The notes beneath the pieces are model-generated. The model made no database searches, was not told the DNA's origin, and saw nothing but the letters and a program-made list of their open reading frames with translations. The position numbers and the translations under genes were made by a program. From Chloroflexota bacterium (GTDB taxonomy: Bacteria > Chloroflexota > Anaerolineae > Promineifilales > Promineifilaceae), in contig JAJRVV010000218.1 of assembly GCA_024277135.1 (NCBI GenBank), forward strand, positions 1-62,872: a stretch of 62,872 bases of DNA, written 5' to 3'. Shown in pieces: positions 44,301 through 53,086 of the stretch. Within the stretch, counting starts at the first letter, position 1. Every line of letters starts with the position of its first letter.

Positions 44301-47300
44301 TTGCCGGACGTACAAATCGGCCAACGCCAGGTGCGCCGGGGCAAAGGCGGTATCCAGGGTTATCGCCTGTTGGTAGGCGGTTTCAGCCTGGGCAAAACGG
44401 CCGTCCCGCGCATGACAGTTGCCCAATCCCACAAAGGGCGCGGCGGTACGGCCGTCCTGGGCAATGGCTCGCTCATACGCCGCCTGCGCTTCCGGCCAAC
44501 GGCCCAACCCGGCCAGCACGTCGCCCAATCCGTCCGATGCGGCGGCATCGCCGCCCAGGGTGATCGCCTTCCGGTACGCTTTGATGGCCGCTTCCGTCTG
44601 ATCGGCGGCGGCGTACAACTGCCCCAACCCGGCCCAGGGCGATGGGGCGCGGCCATCCCGGTCAATCGCCGCCTTGAAGGTGGACAACGCCTTATCCGGC
44701 TGGTTCATGCGCAAAAAGGTCTGCCCCAACCCGGCCAAGGGCAGCGCGGCCGTCGGCGCCAACTCCGCCGCCTGCTGGAATGAAGCCGCCGCGTTATCCC
44801 ACTGTCCCATCTCCAAATACACCTGCCCCAGGCCGATCAACACCGGCGCCGATTCTGGATCGATTTTCAAAGCGCGCTGATACGGCCCCCAGGCGCGTTC
44901 ATACTGGCGCATACGCCGGTACACATCGCCCAACACCAGGTGAGGTTCCAGCCGGTTAGGATCCATCTCCACCGCGCGCTGGCACGCTTCTTGCGCCGCT
45001 TCCAGATCGCCGCGCCCAACGTACACCTGCCCCAGGCCAATCTGCGCCAGCGCCGCTTTGGGATCGGCGGCCAGCGCCTCCTGGTAAGCGTTTTCAGCTT
45101 CGTCTAACCGATCCAGCGCCAAGCACATCTCCCCCAACGATGTCAGGGTGACGGCCGCCCGGTCGCCAAAGGCCACCGCGTCGTTGAACGCCGCCGCCGC
45201 CGCCTCGAACTGGCCAGTCTCCCGGTAAGCGTCCCCCAGCCGGGCGTAGGGAAAGCCAGGGCCGGGATCGCGTTCCAATCCGGCCTGAAAAGCGGCGATG
45301 GCGGCTTCGGGCTGTCCTTGCCGCAGCCGCGCGTTCCCCAGGCCGATGTACGCCGAGGCGTAGTCAGTCTCCCTTTCAATGACCTGCTGGTAGAGGTCGG
45401 CGGCCGGCTCCAAATTACCCTGCGCAAAAGCGACATCGGCCAATCCCACCTGCGCCGCCCGGTTATCCGGGTCAATGTTGAGCGCGGCCTGGAACGCTTT
45501 GGCGGCCATGCCCAACCGTCCCATGGCCAGATTCACCCGCCCCAGGCCGACGCGCGGTTGGGTTTGCGACGGCCGCAACTCCACCGCTTTTTGCAGAGCC
45601 GCCAGCGCCGCATCCCATTGGCCGGTTTGCCGATACAGTTCGCCCAACCCGGCGTAAGCGGCGGCGTGGGCCGGGTCGCGCTGAATGGCGTTTTCGTAGG
45701 CGCGAATGGCGTCGTGGGAGCGGCTGAGTTGAGCGTACACATCTCCCAAGCCGCTGAAGGGGGCGGCGGCCTGGCTGTTCAGCTTGTTGGCTTTGCGGAA
45801 GGCGGTCATGGCGGCGGACGGCCGTCCCAACGCCAGATACACCCGTCCCAACCCCATGTGGGCGGCGAACGGCCGTTGATCCTGCGCCAACGCCTGCTCA
45901 TACGCCCCAATCGCCTCATCCCACTGCGCCGCCGCCGCGTACACATCGCCCAAATTGGCAAACGTCAGGTACGCTTCGCCGCCTAACGCCAACACCTGTT
46001 GGTACGCCGCCAACGCCCGTTGGGGTTCTTGTAAGTCGTGGTACACGTCCCCCAGCGCAGCGTGGGCGACGACGAACGCCGAATCGAGCGAGATCGACTG
46101 CTGGAAAATGGGGATCGCTTCCCGCAGCTGGCCCAGGCGCACTTTCACCTGCCCCAGACCGGTGAGGGTGGCGGGGTCGGCCGCGCCCAACTGCACGGCG
46201 CGTTGGAAGGCAGTGTGCGCCTGCTGCGGCCGGGTGGCGGCGGCCAGATGCCCCATCCCGGCATACGGCCGGGGGTCTTGCGGACTCAGTTTGATCGCTT
46301 CCTGGTAATGAGTGACGGCGTCCTCGTCACGGCCGTCCAACCGGTAAGCGTCTGCCAAGCCAACATGGGCGGCGGCGATGGTCTCATCCCGCTCCAACGC
46401 CTGCTCAAAAGCGACGGCGGCTTCGTCCTGCCGCCCCTGCGCCGCATAAATCGAGCCAAGTCCAACAAAAGGGGCGGCCTGAGCCTCGTCCAGGCGGATG
46501 GCGGTTTGGTACGCTTCAATGGCCTCGGCCGTCTGCCCCAACTGGCGACGAGCGTCGCCCAATCCGGTGTGGGCGGCGGCGTCTTCCGGCTCCTGGGCGA
46601 TGACCTGTTGGTAAGCGGTTTGGGCGGATTCCGGTTGTCCCAGACGGCCGTACACCTCAGCCAGTTTGCGGGTGATGGCTGCGTCTTCCGGCTGCAATTC
46701 GGCCGCTTTCAGATAGGCGTCCAACGCCTCCTGGTCAAATTCCAGGCGGCGGTTGACGTCGCCCAACCCCTGGTAGGCGGCGGCGTAAGCGGGGTCTTTG
46801 GCCAGCGCCCGCCGGTAGGCCACCAACGCCTCGTCATACCGGCCCAACTGTTGGTAGATGACGCCCAAACCGTAGAGGGGGACGGCCGTCTTCGGGTCTC
46901 GTTTGATGGCTTGCCGGTAAGCGTCTACCGCCTCGTTGAACGCCCCTCGCTGCCGGTTGATGTGCCCCAGGCCGATGTAGGCGGCCGTTTCGCCCCCGTC
47001 CAAATCAATCGCCCGCCGGTAGGCGGTTTCCGCCTCTTCCTGTCGTCCCTGGCGCAAATAAACATCGCCTAATCCAGTGTGTACCTGGGCAAATCCGGGG
47101 GACAGCTCAATGGCTTGTTGAAAGGCTTCCAGGGCGTCGTTTAGACGGCCGTTGGCCAGGTGCAAAAAACCAAGACGAGCGCGGGGGACGGCCGTTTTCG
47201 GGTCCCGCTCAATCGCTTTGCGGAACGCCGCCATAGATTTGTCCACCTCATCCTGGGCCAGATGGACATCGCCCAGACCGGTGTACGGCGCTGAATATCG

Positions 47301-49547
47301 GCGATCCAACTTGGCCGCCTGGCGGAATGCGGCCGCGGCATCTTCCGGCTGCCCCAACGCCGAGTAGACGTTGCCCAACCCGTTAAAGGCGGCGGCGTGC
47401 CGCTTGTCCAAGGCGGCCGCTTTTTGGTAAGCGGCCAACGCCTGCGAATAGTCAGGCTTGAGTTCCAGCGCCAACCCCTGATAGTACCAACCGTCAGCCT
47501 GTTCCGGCGCCCAGGCGGTGACTTTACGCAAAAGCCGTTCGGCATCGGCCGAATAACGGGGCTGTCGTTCTTCGCCAGCGCGGGTGAGATGGCGGGCCAG
47601 CGTCACCAGGGAGTCTGCCAGCCGCTGCCGCAGCAGTGTGCCTGTTTCGGGCAAGCTGCTCTCCACTTTCTGGTAAAAGGCGCCGGCTTCATCAAAGCGG
47701 CGGCGGCGGTCGGCCAACTGTCCCTGCCGCCAATCGAGGATGGCGCGCCGCTCTTGCCGGCCCGGCCCTTCAAACCAGCCCTGGTTATCCACCCGCTCCA
47801 GCACCTCCAGCATCGCTTCTTCGGCCGCCACGGCCGGGAAGGGAGCCTGCCCCGCTTGCAGCTTGGCGAACAGAGTTCGGCCGCCGTCGCTGAGATGATC
47901 CCGCCATTCAGCGGCCGTTTGCAGCAGACCGCCGCCCAAATCCGGGTTGTAGGCCAGCCCTTCCACAAATCGGGGCAGCAGCCAGCGCCACGCCTCGTTT
48001 TCGTCCAGCCAAAATTGGTAATGCGCCAGGTTGATGGCCGCTTTGCTCCAATTTTCATTTTGACACCGTTCTTCCCACAATTTGAGCCGGGTTTCCAGTT
48101 GTTCCAGTTGGGCTTGTACGGCCGTGACCGCCCGTTCATTCAAGGTGCGTACCAGTTGGCCGGAACGGCGCACTTCCCCCTGAAGATAACTGCGCACAAA
48201 CAGCGCCGGATCATCATGGAGCCGGGCGCGATTGGCGTGAACCGACGCATAATCCCGTTCCAGCCGGTGCAGCAACCCATCCAAATCAAACGTCCCCCCC
48301 TGGGCCGGGGCCAGCATTGCCCGCAAAATCTCCACATCGCCCTGGGCCAGCGCCAACGCATAAATGGCCCGCTTGTCCGTCTCGGCCACCACATGCTGCA
48401 AGTAGCGGTCGGTCATCTTACGCACGATCTGACCGGCGGGGGTGCTTTCGCCAATGTCGCCCACGATTTCGGCCAGCGGCGCGCCGGCGGCCAGCATGTC
48501 GGCCACCTCCCGGATCGCCAACGGAATGCCCCGCGTCACCCGGCTGACGGCCTCCAATTCATCTTCGCTCAGGGTGTGCCCCTGCATCTGGAAATAGGCG
48601 CTGATGTGGGCCACGGCTAACGGCCGCATGTTGTACGCCAACAGCCGACTGGGCCGGTCGTCGGCATACCCCTTGAAGTATTCCGTGCCAAACTGGCGGC
48701 TGCGCACCAGGTCATTTCGCCCGGCGATCACCCACATCACGCGGGGGCCGGCCGTCTGGATCACCGCCCGCAGCCAGATGTCGGCGCGATCCACCACCTC
48801 ATACGAATCGAGAAAGACGATCAGCCGCTTTTTGGAAGCGACGCTGCTCAACCCTCTGGCCAGAGCGCGGGCTAATTGTTCGTTGGGGTTTAAGAAATGA
48901 TCAAATTCGTTCGGTTTGAGTCGGGCGCGCAGATAGGTTTCCAGCCCCGCCCGCAGCCGCGTGGCGTGTTCCAGGCCGATGTCCACCCCGGCATCAATGA
49001 AAGTTTGCACCAATTGTTCGCCGGTATCGCCAATGTAAGGCAGCCGGGCGCGCACGATTTTAGCCAATGCGCCGACGCTGATGCTGCGCAAAACGGTCAA
49101 TTCGTCCCAACTATCCTCCCCGGTCAAAACTTCGGCCACCTTCTTTTCCGCCTGGTTGCTTTTTTGGATGGCTTTGCGGTAGCCGGAGAAACGGCGGCCC
49201 CACTTTTGGCGAATGGCGGCGGCATAAATTCCCTTAAACACAGCTTCGGCGCTGACGCTTTCCCGCCCCACCTGCAAACCGGCGAATTTTTTGCGCTCGT
49301 CCTCCCAATCCACCCACAACGTTTGGAAATGCCCGGCATACGGAGGTTCGGCGGCGGCAATGGCGTCAAAGCGATTGGCTAACGTGGTTTTGCCGATGCC
49401 GCCATCGCCATACAGCAGACAAACATAGGGCTGGTCTTCTTTGGCGTTGGAATCGAGCAGGTCGGACAGCGCAGCGCTAAATTGCTTCTGTTCATCCACA
49501 CGACCCAGGAATGGTTTCTGGTCCATCTGGCTGATTTCGTCAGGCAT
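41304..49547 (-). CDS. Giant STAND-type NTPase with about 59 TPR repeats
   Basis: A 2747-residue protein. Residues 1-400 form a STAND/NB-ARC-like NTPase: FLGRVDE at 13-19, Walker A GDGGIGKTT at 47-55, Walker B LIVFLDSYE near 240 followed by WVIAGRNDL. Residues about 400-690 are a helical region. From about 690 to 2690 there is an unbroken array of roughly 59 TPR units of 34 residues, with recurring consensus AxxGLGxxYxxxGRxxEA and AYxxAIxLDP. The tail YNRACFESICGNV, then DPDFDFIRDDERF, is a common TPR end cap. No N-terminal effector domain was recognised. Likely cytoplasmic and regulatory, perhaps a scaffold or sensor. The open frame is 8.2 kb without interruption. Many long antisense frames opposite it are artefacts of the repeats. 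Confidence 0.92.
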   Translation of the reverse strand: MPDEISQMDQKPFLGRVDEQKQFSAALSDLLDSNAKEDQPYVCLLYGDGGIGKTTLANRFDAIAAAEPPYAGHFQTLWVDWEDERKKFAGLQVGRESVSAEAVFKGIYAAAIRQKWGRRFSGYRKAIQKSNQAEKKVAEVLTGEDSWDELTVLRSISVGALAKIVRARLPYIGDTGEQLVQTFIDAGVDIGLEHATRLRAGLETYLRARLKPNEFDHFLNPNEQLARALARGLSSVASKKRLIVFLDSYEVVDRADIWLRAVIQTAGPRVMWVIAGRNDLVRSRQFGTEYFKGYADDRPSRLLAYNMRPLAVAHISAYFQMQGHTLSEDELEAVSRVTRGIPLAIREVADMLAAGAPLAEIVGDIGESTPAGQIVRKMTDRYLQHVVAETDKRAIYALALAQGDVEILRAMLAPAQGGTFDLDGLLHRLERDYASVHANRARLHDDPALFVRSYLQGEVRRSGQLVRTLNERAVTAVQAQLEQLETRLKLWEERCQNENWSKAAINLAHYQFWLDENEAWRWLLPRFVEGLAYNPDLGGGLLQTAAEWRDHLSDGGRTLFAKLQAGQAPFPAVAAEEAMLEVLERVDNQGWFEGPGRQERRAILDWRQGQLADRRRRFDEAGAFYQKVESSLPETGTLLRQRLADSLVTLARHLTRAGEERQPRYSADAERLLRKVTAWAPEQADGWYYQGLALELKPDYSQALAAYQKAAALDKRHAAAFNGLGNVYSALGQPEDAAAAFRQAAKLDRRYSAPYTGLGDVHLAQDEVDKSMAAFRKAIERDPKTAVPRARLGFLHLANGRLNDALEAFQQAIELSPGFAQVHTGLGDVYLRQGRQEEAETAYRRAIDLDGGETAAYIGLGHINRQRGAFNEAVDAYRQAIKRDPKTAVPLYGLGVIYQQLGRYDEALVAYRRALAKDPAYAAAYQGLGDVNRRLEFDQEALDAYLKAAELQPEDAAITRKLAEVYGRLGQPESAQTAYQQVIAQEPEDAAAHTGLGDARRQLGQTAEAIEAYQTAIRLDEAQAAPFVGLGSIYAAQGRQDEAAVAFEQALERDETIAAAHVGLADAYRLDGRDEDAVTHYQEAIKLSPQDPRPYAGMGHLAAATRPQQAHTAFQRAVQLGAADPATLTGLGQVKVRLGQLREAIPIFQQSISLDSAFVVAHAALGDVYHDLQEPQRALAAYQQVLALGGEAYLTFANLGDVYAAAAQWDEAIGAYEQALAQDQRPFAAHMGLGRVYLALGRPSAAMTAFRKANKLNSQAAAPFSGLGDVYAQLSRSHDAIRAYENAIQRDPAHAAAYAGLGELYRQTGQWDAALAALQKAVELRPSQTQPRVGLGRVNLAMGRLGMAAKAFQAALNIDPDNRAAQVGLADVAFAQGNLEPAADLYQQVIERETDYASAYIGLGNARLRQGQPEAAIAAFQAGLERDPGPGFPYARLGDAYRETGQFEAAAAAFNDAVAFGDRAAVTLTSLGEMCLALDRLDEAENAYQEALAADPKAALAQIGLGQVYVGRGDLEAAQEACQRAVEMDPNRLEPHLVLGDVYRRMRQYERAWGPYQRALKIDPESAPVLIGLGQVYLEMGQWDNAAASFQQAAELAPTAALPLAGLGQTFLRMNQPDKALSTFKAAIDRDGRAPSPWAGLGQLYAAADQTEAAIKAYRKAITLGGDAAASDGLGDVLAGLGRWPEAQAAYERAIAQDGRTAAPFVGLGNCHARDGRFAQAETAYQQAITLDTAFAPAHLALADLYVRQKRYGDAVTAYKAALDRGEITGDLLSRLAAAYRDNGQTVEAFATFQQALKRDHKLAAAHTGVAEIYLQKERFQDALTAFTKAAKLDGRNLTAHLGRGRALLKLAQFQSAARAFERASRLADTAVAPYLGLGEAYLGLDKLKRAEAAYQRALSLQPGQEQAYVGLGAVYRADGRLAEAQAAYERAVSLSPEWAEAHIGLGHARLALGQAEAALADFERAAALDGKDGRAYTGVGLACHRLGRYEEAQTAYKQSLELAPGEVTALAGLAATYAAMGRLDDAVATYQKAIVKRPDGADLHRSLAQTLTDLRQYDKAARSFKRAMQLAPESAAARAGLGGLYAQQQRFEDALVSFQQALAIAPDYAPAHAGLGEVYLALGREDEAHEMFAQALKLDESLPAAQVGMGQWYAANGRLDQAILCYQKALALSPHHVPAFNGLGDAFTALGRHADAIGMYQQSIRLNPHDAVSHHGLGSQFARMAQSQEALAAFQAAVKLAPAWAEPRAGLGDVFRKLGRQDESLTAYEQAIKLDNGCVAAHVGMGFLFVQAKRPYDAAAAFQRALRVDETMAAAHRGMGDAQTMLDKREQALAAYERAIQIDFNLPAAHVGMGRLLAADGRHDEALASFKRAAALAPDDAATQLGLGQAYAAMGEWETAVTAYRRAIQLEPDNLPPYAELGDLLLKLNRPQAAFDLFQPLLETGEADVGIRNGQGHALLALGQAEAALLEFNAVIEMDPRRAAARNGLGLALLALGRMDEAIAAFERAIRLDRRYGPPHAGLGRVYERLGRPREALPAYERAARLGYDGAEMHLGLGRIYASLGHAQKAEPAYRRAIELRPDLAAARGGLAGLYRDMRRYEEAHAAFLRAIALDGEDAAVFAGLADVYKAMGDHERAVTHYEKAVELRPDDGISRASLAGLYRRMGQGPEYEAQVTAARELMKDENAYNRACFESICGNVAEAVKLLKVALNTRQVTAEWVRQDPDFDFIRDDERFKALVGEAAG

Positions 49548-49565
49548 GGATCAACTCCCCTTTTG

Positions 49566-49705
49566 CGGCTGGCGGCTATAGATGTTAAGAAAAACATTTT
49601 GACTGTAGCCGCGGTTTCTTACCGCGATTACGCTTACGCGGTAAGAAACCGCGGCTACAATACCCAAAAACATTATCTGAATGTCTATAGTTGGCAACCG
49701 GAGGT
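49566..49705. mobile_element. Palindromic MITE-like element
   Basis: A 23-bp perfect stem (49604-49626 with 49637-49659, GTAGCCGCGGTTTCTTACCG in each arm) around a 10-base loop, with imperfect outer arms containing CTATAG on both sides. It lies between the TPR protein start and the ftsZ region and encodes nothing. Confidence 0.65.
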
Positions 49706-50041
49706 CGGTTGAGAACAGAAGGATGGCGTTGAACATATTTCCTCCTGGCGGATGCCGGCTGGCTCATGGCGTCTCGCCCACGCAGGCTGGATGCGCTACG
49801 TTTTGTCACTGTTTGCAGGTATGAAACTCTGGTACTACCAAAGGTATTGTTGAGATGATACAACCAAACTTTTTCGGCGTCAAGGGAAAATGCTTGACAA
49901 GCTGGATTTTTTGTTGCAAACTATGTGTTGTAGCATCGTAGTATCATCAATTTCATACGCAAACGGTTGCTGGCGCTTGTTATTTGCCTGGGTGGGACCA
50001 GGCTGTCATTGGCGCATTGCCATCAACCAGGGAGAAGGGAA
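49706..50041. other. Gene-free region upstream of ftsZ
   Basis: No gene seen. It holds the likely ftsZ promoter (49894-49924), the AT-rich leader and the ribosome binding site GAGAAGGGAA before ATG 50042. Confidence 0.5.
49894..49924 (+). promoter_or_regulatory. Putative ftsZ promoter
   Basis: TTGACA at 49894-49899 is followed by TTTTGTTGCAAACTAT; a -10 hexamer near 49919-49924 is weak. The pairing TTGACA ... TTTTGTTGCA is repeated before the pentapeptide gene (51737-51765), which supports a shared promoter form. Confidence 0.4.
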
Positions 50042-51151
50042 ATGAGACGAGGAGACATCTTTTCTGGCTCGACAAATATTCGAGTCATCGGCGTCGGCGG
50101 CGGCGGGGGCAATGCTGTCAACCGGATGATTCTGTCGGGTATTCAAGGGGTGGAGTTTATTGTGGCAAACACGGACACGGCCGCTTTAGCCCAGTCACAA
50201 GCCCCCACCCGGATTCCATTAGGCACGCATCTAACACACGGCCGTTCCACCGGCGGCAATGTCTCGTTGGGCGAACGGGCGGCGTATGAGTCCCTGGACG
50301 ACCTGCGCGACGTGATAGAGGGCGCCGACATGCTGTTCCTGGCGGCGGGATTGGGCGGCGGAACCGGAACCGGGGCCACGCCGGTCATCGCCGAGTTAGC
50401 CCAAGAGTTGGGGATTTTGATCATTGCTATTGTGACACGGCCGTTCTCCTTTGAAGGGCGACAACGTGCCCAAGTCGCCGCCGCCAGCCTGGAAAAACTA
50501 CAAGCCCACACCAACACCTTGATCGCCATCCCCAACGACCGGCTGCTGGGGCTGGTGAGCGAGTACACCAGTCTGGACACCGCGTTCCGGTTAGCGGATG
50601 ACGTGTTGTGCCAGGGCATCCAAGTCATCAGCGACCTCATCACCGTGCCCGGCCTCATCAACCTCGATTTTGCCGACGTGAAAGCGGTGATGTCCACGCC
50701 AGGCGGGGCGTTGATGACAATTGGGCAAGGCAAAGGGAAAGAGCGGGCGCGGCAGGCGGCGGAACAGGCGATCCGCTCGCCGCTGCTAGACATGACGATC
50801 AGCGGCGCCCGCAGTTTACTGGTCAATGTCACCACCGGGCCGGATGTCTCGCTGCAAGAAGTGAATGAAGCCGTGGGCCACATTCGGGACACGGCGCATC
50901 CCAGCGCCAACCTGATTTTTGGGGCGGTGATTGACGCCGAGATGGGGCCGGAACTGCGGTTGACGGTGATCGCCAAGGGGTTCGAACCGGCGCACGGCCG
51001 TCCCCAACCTACCTTTCAACCGGAAGCAAAAGAAATCCGAATGCCCGCTTTCCGCGCTCGACCAGAACCGGCGATGGCCCACGCGGTCACTGCGCCCTCG
51101 CGGTTTTCGCTGCGGGATTTTAGTGTGCCCACCTTTTTGCGCAGCCGGTAA
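50042..51151 (+). CDS. ftsZ: Cell division GTPase FtsZ
   Basis: A 369-residue tubulin-family GTPase. IRVIGVGGGGGNAVNRM at 13-29 and the tubulin signature GGGTGTG at 105-111 bind GTP; NLDFADVKAVM is the T7 catalytic loop; FSVPTFLRSR at the very C-terminus matches the conserved FtsA/ZipA-binding peptide (IPxFLRxR-type). The N-terminal extension before the GTPase core is very short. No ftsA, ftsQ or mur genes flank it; a MraZ-like gene follows at 70 bases. It could be the main FtsZ placed outside a dcw cluster or a second paralogue. The start is ATG 50042 after AGAAGGGAA. Confidence 0.9.
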   Translation: MRRGDIFSGSTNIRVIGVGGGGGNAVNRMILSGIQGVEFIVANTDTAALAQSQAPTRIPLGTHLTHGRSTGGNVSLGERAAYESLDDLRDVIEGADMLFLAAGLGGGTGTGATPVIAELAQELGILIIAIVTRPFSFEGRQRAQVAAASLEKLQAHTNTLIAIPNDRLLGLVSEYTSLDTAFRLADDVLCQGIQVISDLITVPGLINLDFADVKAVMSTPGGALMTIGQGKGKERARQAAEQAIRSPLLDMTISGARSLLVNVTTGPDVSLQEVNEAVGHIRDTAHPSANLIFGAVIDAEMGPELRLTVIAKGFEPAHGRPQPTFQPEAKEIRMPAFRARPEPAMAHAVTAPSRFSLRDFSVPTFLRSR

Positions 51152-51163
51152 TTTACGATTTTA

Positions 51164-51196
51164 AGGTGCGTCACACTTTGTAAGTGCGTCGCACCT
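51164..51196. repeat. 33-nt hairpin repeat (copy 2)
   Basis: AGGTGCGTCACACTT and AAGTGCGTCGCACCT; the same family and length as 40381-40413. It lies between ftsZ and the mraZ-like gene. Confidence 0.65.
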
Positions 51197-51220
51197 CGTT
51201 ATCATTTCAGGTAAATCATC

Positions 51221-51640
51221 ATGTTCCTGGGCCATCACACACTCACAACAGACAACGCCGGAAAAATGGCTTTGCCCAAAGGGTATTTGCCATTTCTGGC
51301 GGCTGGCTTGGTGTTGACGGCCGGATTTGACGGCTCGCTGCTGATTTTCCCGGAAGCGGATTGGCGGGCATTGGCGGAACGGGTGATTGGCACAGCGCTG
51401 ACCAACGGCCGCGCCCGCACATTGCGCCGCCATCTATTCGCTAATGCGGTTCGCCTCACCCCAGATAAATACGGCCGTATTCCCCTGCCCCATCATCTGC
51501 GACAGACAGCCGACATTAACGGCGAACTGGTTCTGGTCGGCCTGTACAATTATCTGGAAATCTGGTCGCCAACCGCCTGGCAAAGCGTACAAACCCAGCC
51601 CAGCGAGACGGCCGTTGCCTGGGAAGATTTGCGCATCTAA
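51221..51640 (+). CDS. mraZ: MraZ-like AbrB-fold regulator
   Basis: A 139-residue protein with the MraZ double SpoVT/AbrB layout: MFLGHHTLTTDNAGKMALPKGY in the first half and RLTPDKYGRIPLPHHLRQ in the second, plus VLVGLYNYLEIWSPTAWQ. MraZ is a transcriptional repressor that normally heads the dcw operon. Here it lies downstream of ftsZ with nothing else of the dcw cluster nearby. The DNA-binding turn DKGR is NAGK in the first repeat and DKYGR in the second. Confidence 0.85.
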   Translation: MFLGHHTLTTDNAGKMALPKGYLPFLAAGLVLTAGFDGSLLIFPEADWRALAERVIGTALTNGRARTLRRHLFANAVRLTPDKYGRIPLPHHLRQTADINGELVLVGLYNYLEIWSPTAWQSVQTQPSETAVAWEDLRI

Positions 51641-51736
51641 AAATTCTGCGTCATACGTCCGGCATCAATTATTGACGGTCAGGACACGTAAAACCCCCTT
51701 TTCCTGCCACAAAAACCTGAATTCACCCGCTATTCC

Positions 51737-51765
51737 TTGACAAAAGATGAGTTTTGTTGCAGTAT
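51737..51765 (+). promoter_or_regulatory. Putative promoter of the pentapeptide gene
   Basis: TTGACA (51737-51742), a 17-base spacer ending TTTTGTTG, and CAGTAT as a weak -10. Similar in form to the ftsZ upstream site. Confidence 0.4.
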
Positions 51766-51786
51766 CACAACAAGGCTTGCCAGAAT

Positions 51787-53085
51787 ATGTCAATGAATGG
51801 TGTGACGGCGTTTATAAAACAAGGACTCACCCAACTGCAAGCGGGATGGCGCGAACGGCCGTACCTGCTCACTTTGCTCTTCCTGTCAGCCATCATCCTC
51901 ATCTGGTTGGGCGAATGGCTGGGCAAAACGTTGTGGGATTGGTTGACCCTGCTCGTCATCCCCCTGGCGCTGGCCGGGATGGCGTGGCGGCTGGCCTACG
52001 CCCAACAGCAAACCACCCGATCCCAACAACAAGAAACGTCCCTGCAATCTTTTTTTGACCGGATTTCCCGGTTGATGCTGCAAAATCATCTGGCGCAATC
52101 CCCGCCAAACAGCGACGCCCGGCGGCTGGCGCGGGCGCATACCCTCACCACCCTGCGCCATCTGGACGGGGAGCGAAAGGGGCGGCTGATTCTGTTTTTG
52201 GCGGAAGCGGATTTGATTGGGGAAACGGCCGTCGGGACGACGGCCGTCGGGCAGACAGCCGTCATCCCCCTCACCCACGCCGATCTGACCTACGTTGAAC
52301 TGGAAACGGCCGTACTCAACCGGGCTAATCTGCAAGGGGCCAACCTCACCGCCGCGCAGATACAACGCGCCCAACTCATCGGCGCCGACTTGCGCCGGGC
52401 CAACCTCACCGATGCCCATCTCAGCGGCGGCGACTTACGCAAAGCGCTGCTGTGGGCGGCCCAACTCCCCCGCGCCGACCTGACCGGCGTCCACGCCACC
52501 CAGGCGCAGTTCCGCGTCGCCAACCTGCGCCGCGCCCGTTTGGGCCGGAGCGATTTGCGGCTGGCCGACCTCATCGGCGCTGATTTGACCGCCGTTGATC
52601 TGACAAACGCTGACTTGATTCAGGCGAATTTGCGGGGCGCGAAGCTGGCGCAGGCCATTTTGGTAGGGGCGGATTTGAGACAGGCGAATTTACGCGCGGC
52701 CGCGCTCATGCAAGCCAATCTGCAAAACGCCATCCTGTTCCAGGCCAACATGGTAAAAGCCAATCTGCAAGGAGCCGACCTGACAAACGCCCGTTTGTGG
52801 GGCGTTGATTTGCAGCAAGCCAATCTAACTGGAGCCAAAATGGACGGCGCTGATTTACGGGGGGCCAAGTTACTGTCCGCCAACTTATCCCAGGCCAGTT
52901 TGCGCGGCGTCCATCTCTACCGGGCCGATTTGCGCCAGGCTGATTTGAGCGGGGCCGACTTGCGCCGGGCGGATTTACGGGAAGCGCGACTGGAGACGGC
53001 CGTGCTCACCGGCGCTAACTTGCGCGGAGCCGACCTGACCCGCGCCCAGGCCACCGAATCCCAACTGGCTCAAGCCAAAACCTGA
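51787..53085 (+). CDS. Membrane pentapeptide-repeat protein
   Basis: A 432-residue protein: an N-terminal region with two membrane segments (YLLTLLFLSAIILIWLG and LLVIPLALAGMAWRL, residues about 24-70), a helical linker, then about 50 pentapeptide repeats (A(N/D)LxxA pattern, residues about 165-425) that should form a right-handed quadrilateral beta-helix. Function unknown. The linker encodes TAVGTTAVGQTAV from tandem ACGGCCGT-type sites (52225, 52240). ATG 51793 is an alternative start. Confidence 0.88.
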   Translation: MSMNGVTAFIKQGLTQLQAGWRERPYLLTLLFLSAIILIWLGEWLGKTLWDWLTLLVIPLALAGMAWRLAYAQQQTTRSQQQETSLQSFFDRISRLMLQNHLAQSPPNSDARRLARAHTLTTLRHLDGERKGRLILFLAEADLIGETAVGTTAVGQTAVIPLTHADLTYVELETAVLNRANLQGANLTAAQIQRAQLIGADLRRANLTDAHLSGGDLRKALLWAAQLPRADLTGVHATQAQFRVANLRRARLGRSDLRLADLIGADLTAVDLTNADLIQANLRGAKLAQAILVGADLRQANLRAAALMQANLQNAILFQANMVKANLQGADLTNARLWGVDLQQANLTGAKMDGADLRGAKLLSANLSQASLRGVHLYRADLRQADLSGADLRRADLREARLETAVLTGANLRGADLTRAQATESQLAQAKT

Positions 53086-53086
53086 T

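Noticed and set aside
42318..47072. Long + strand open frames opposite the TPR gene
   Set aside because: They mirror the TPR repeat periodicity, are Arg/Gln-rich without domains, and lack ribosome binding sites; they are antisense artefacts of repeat codon bias.
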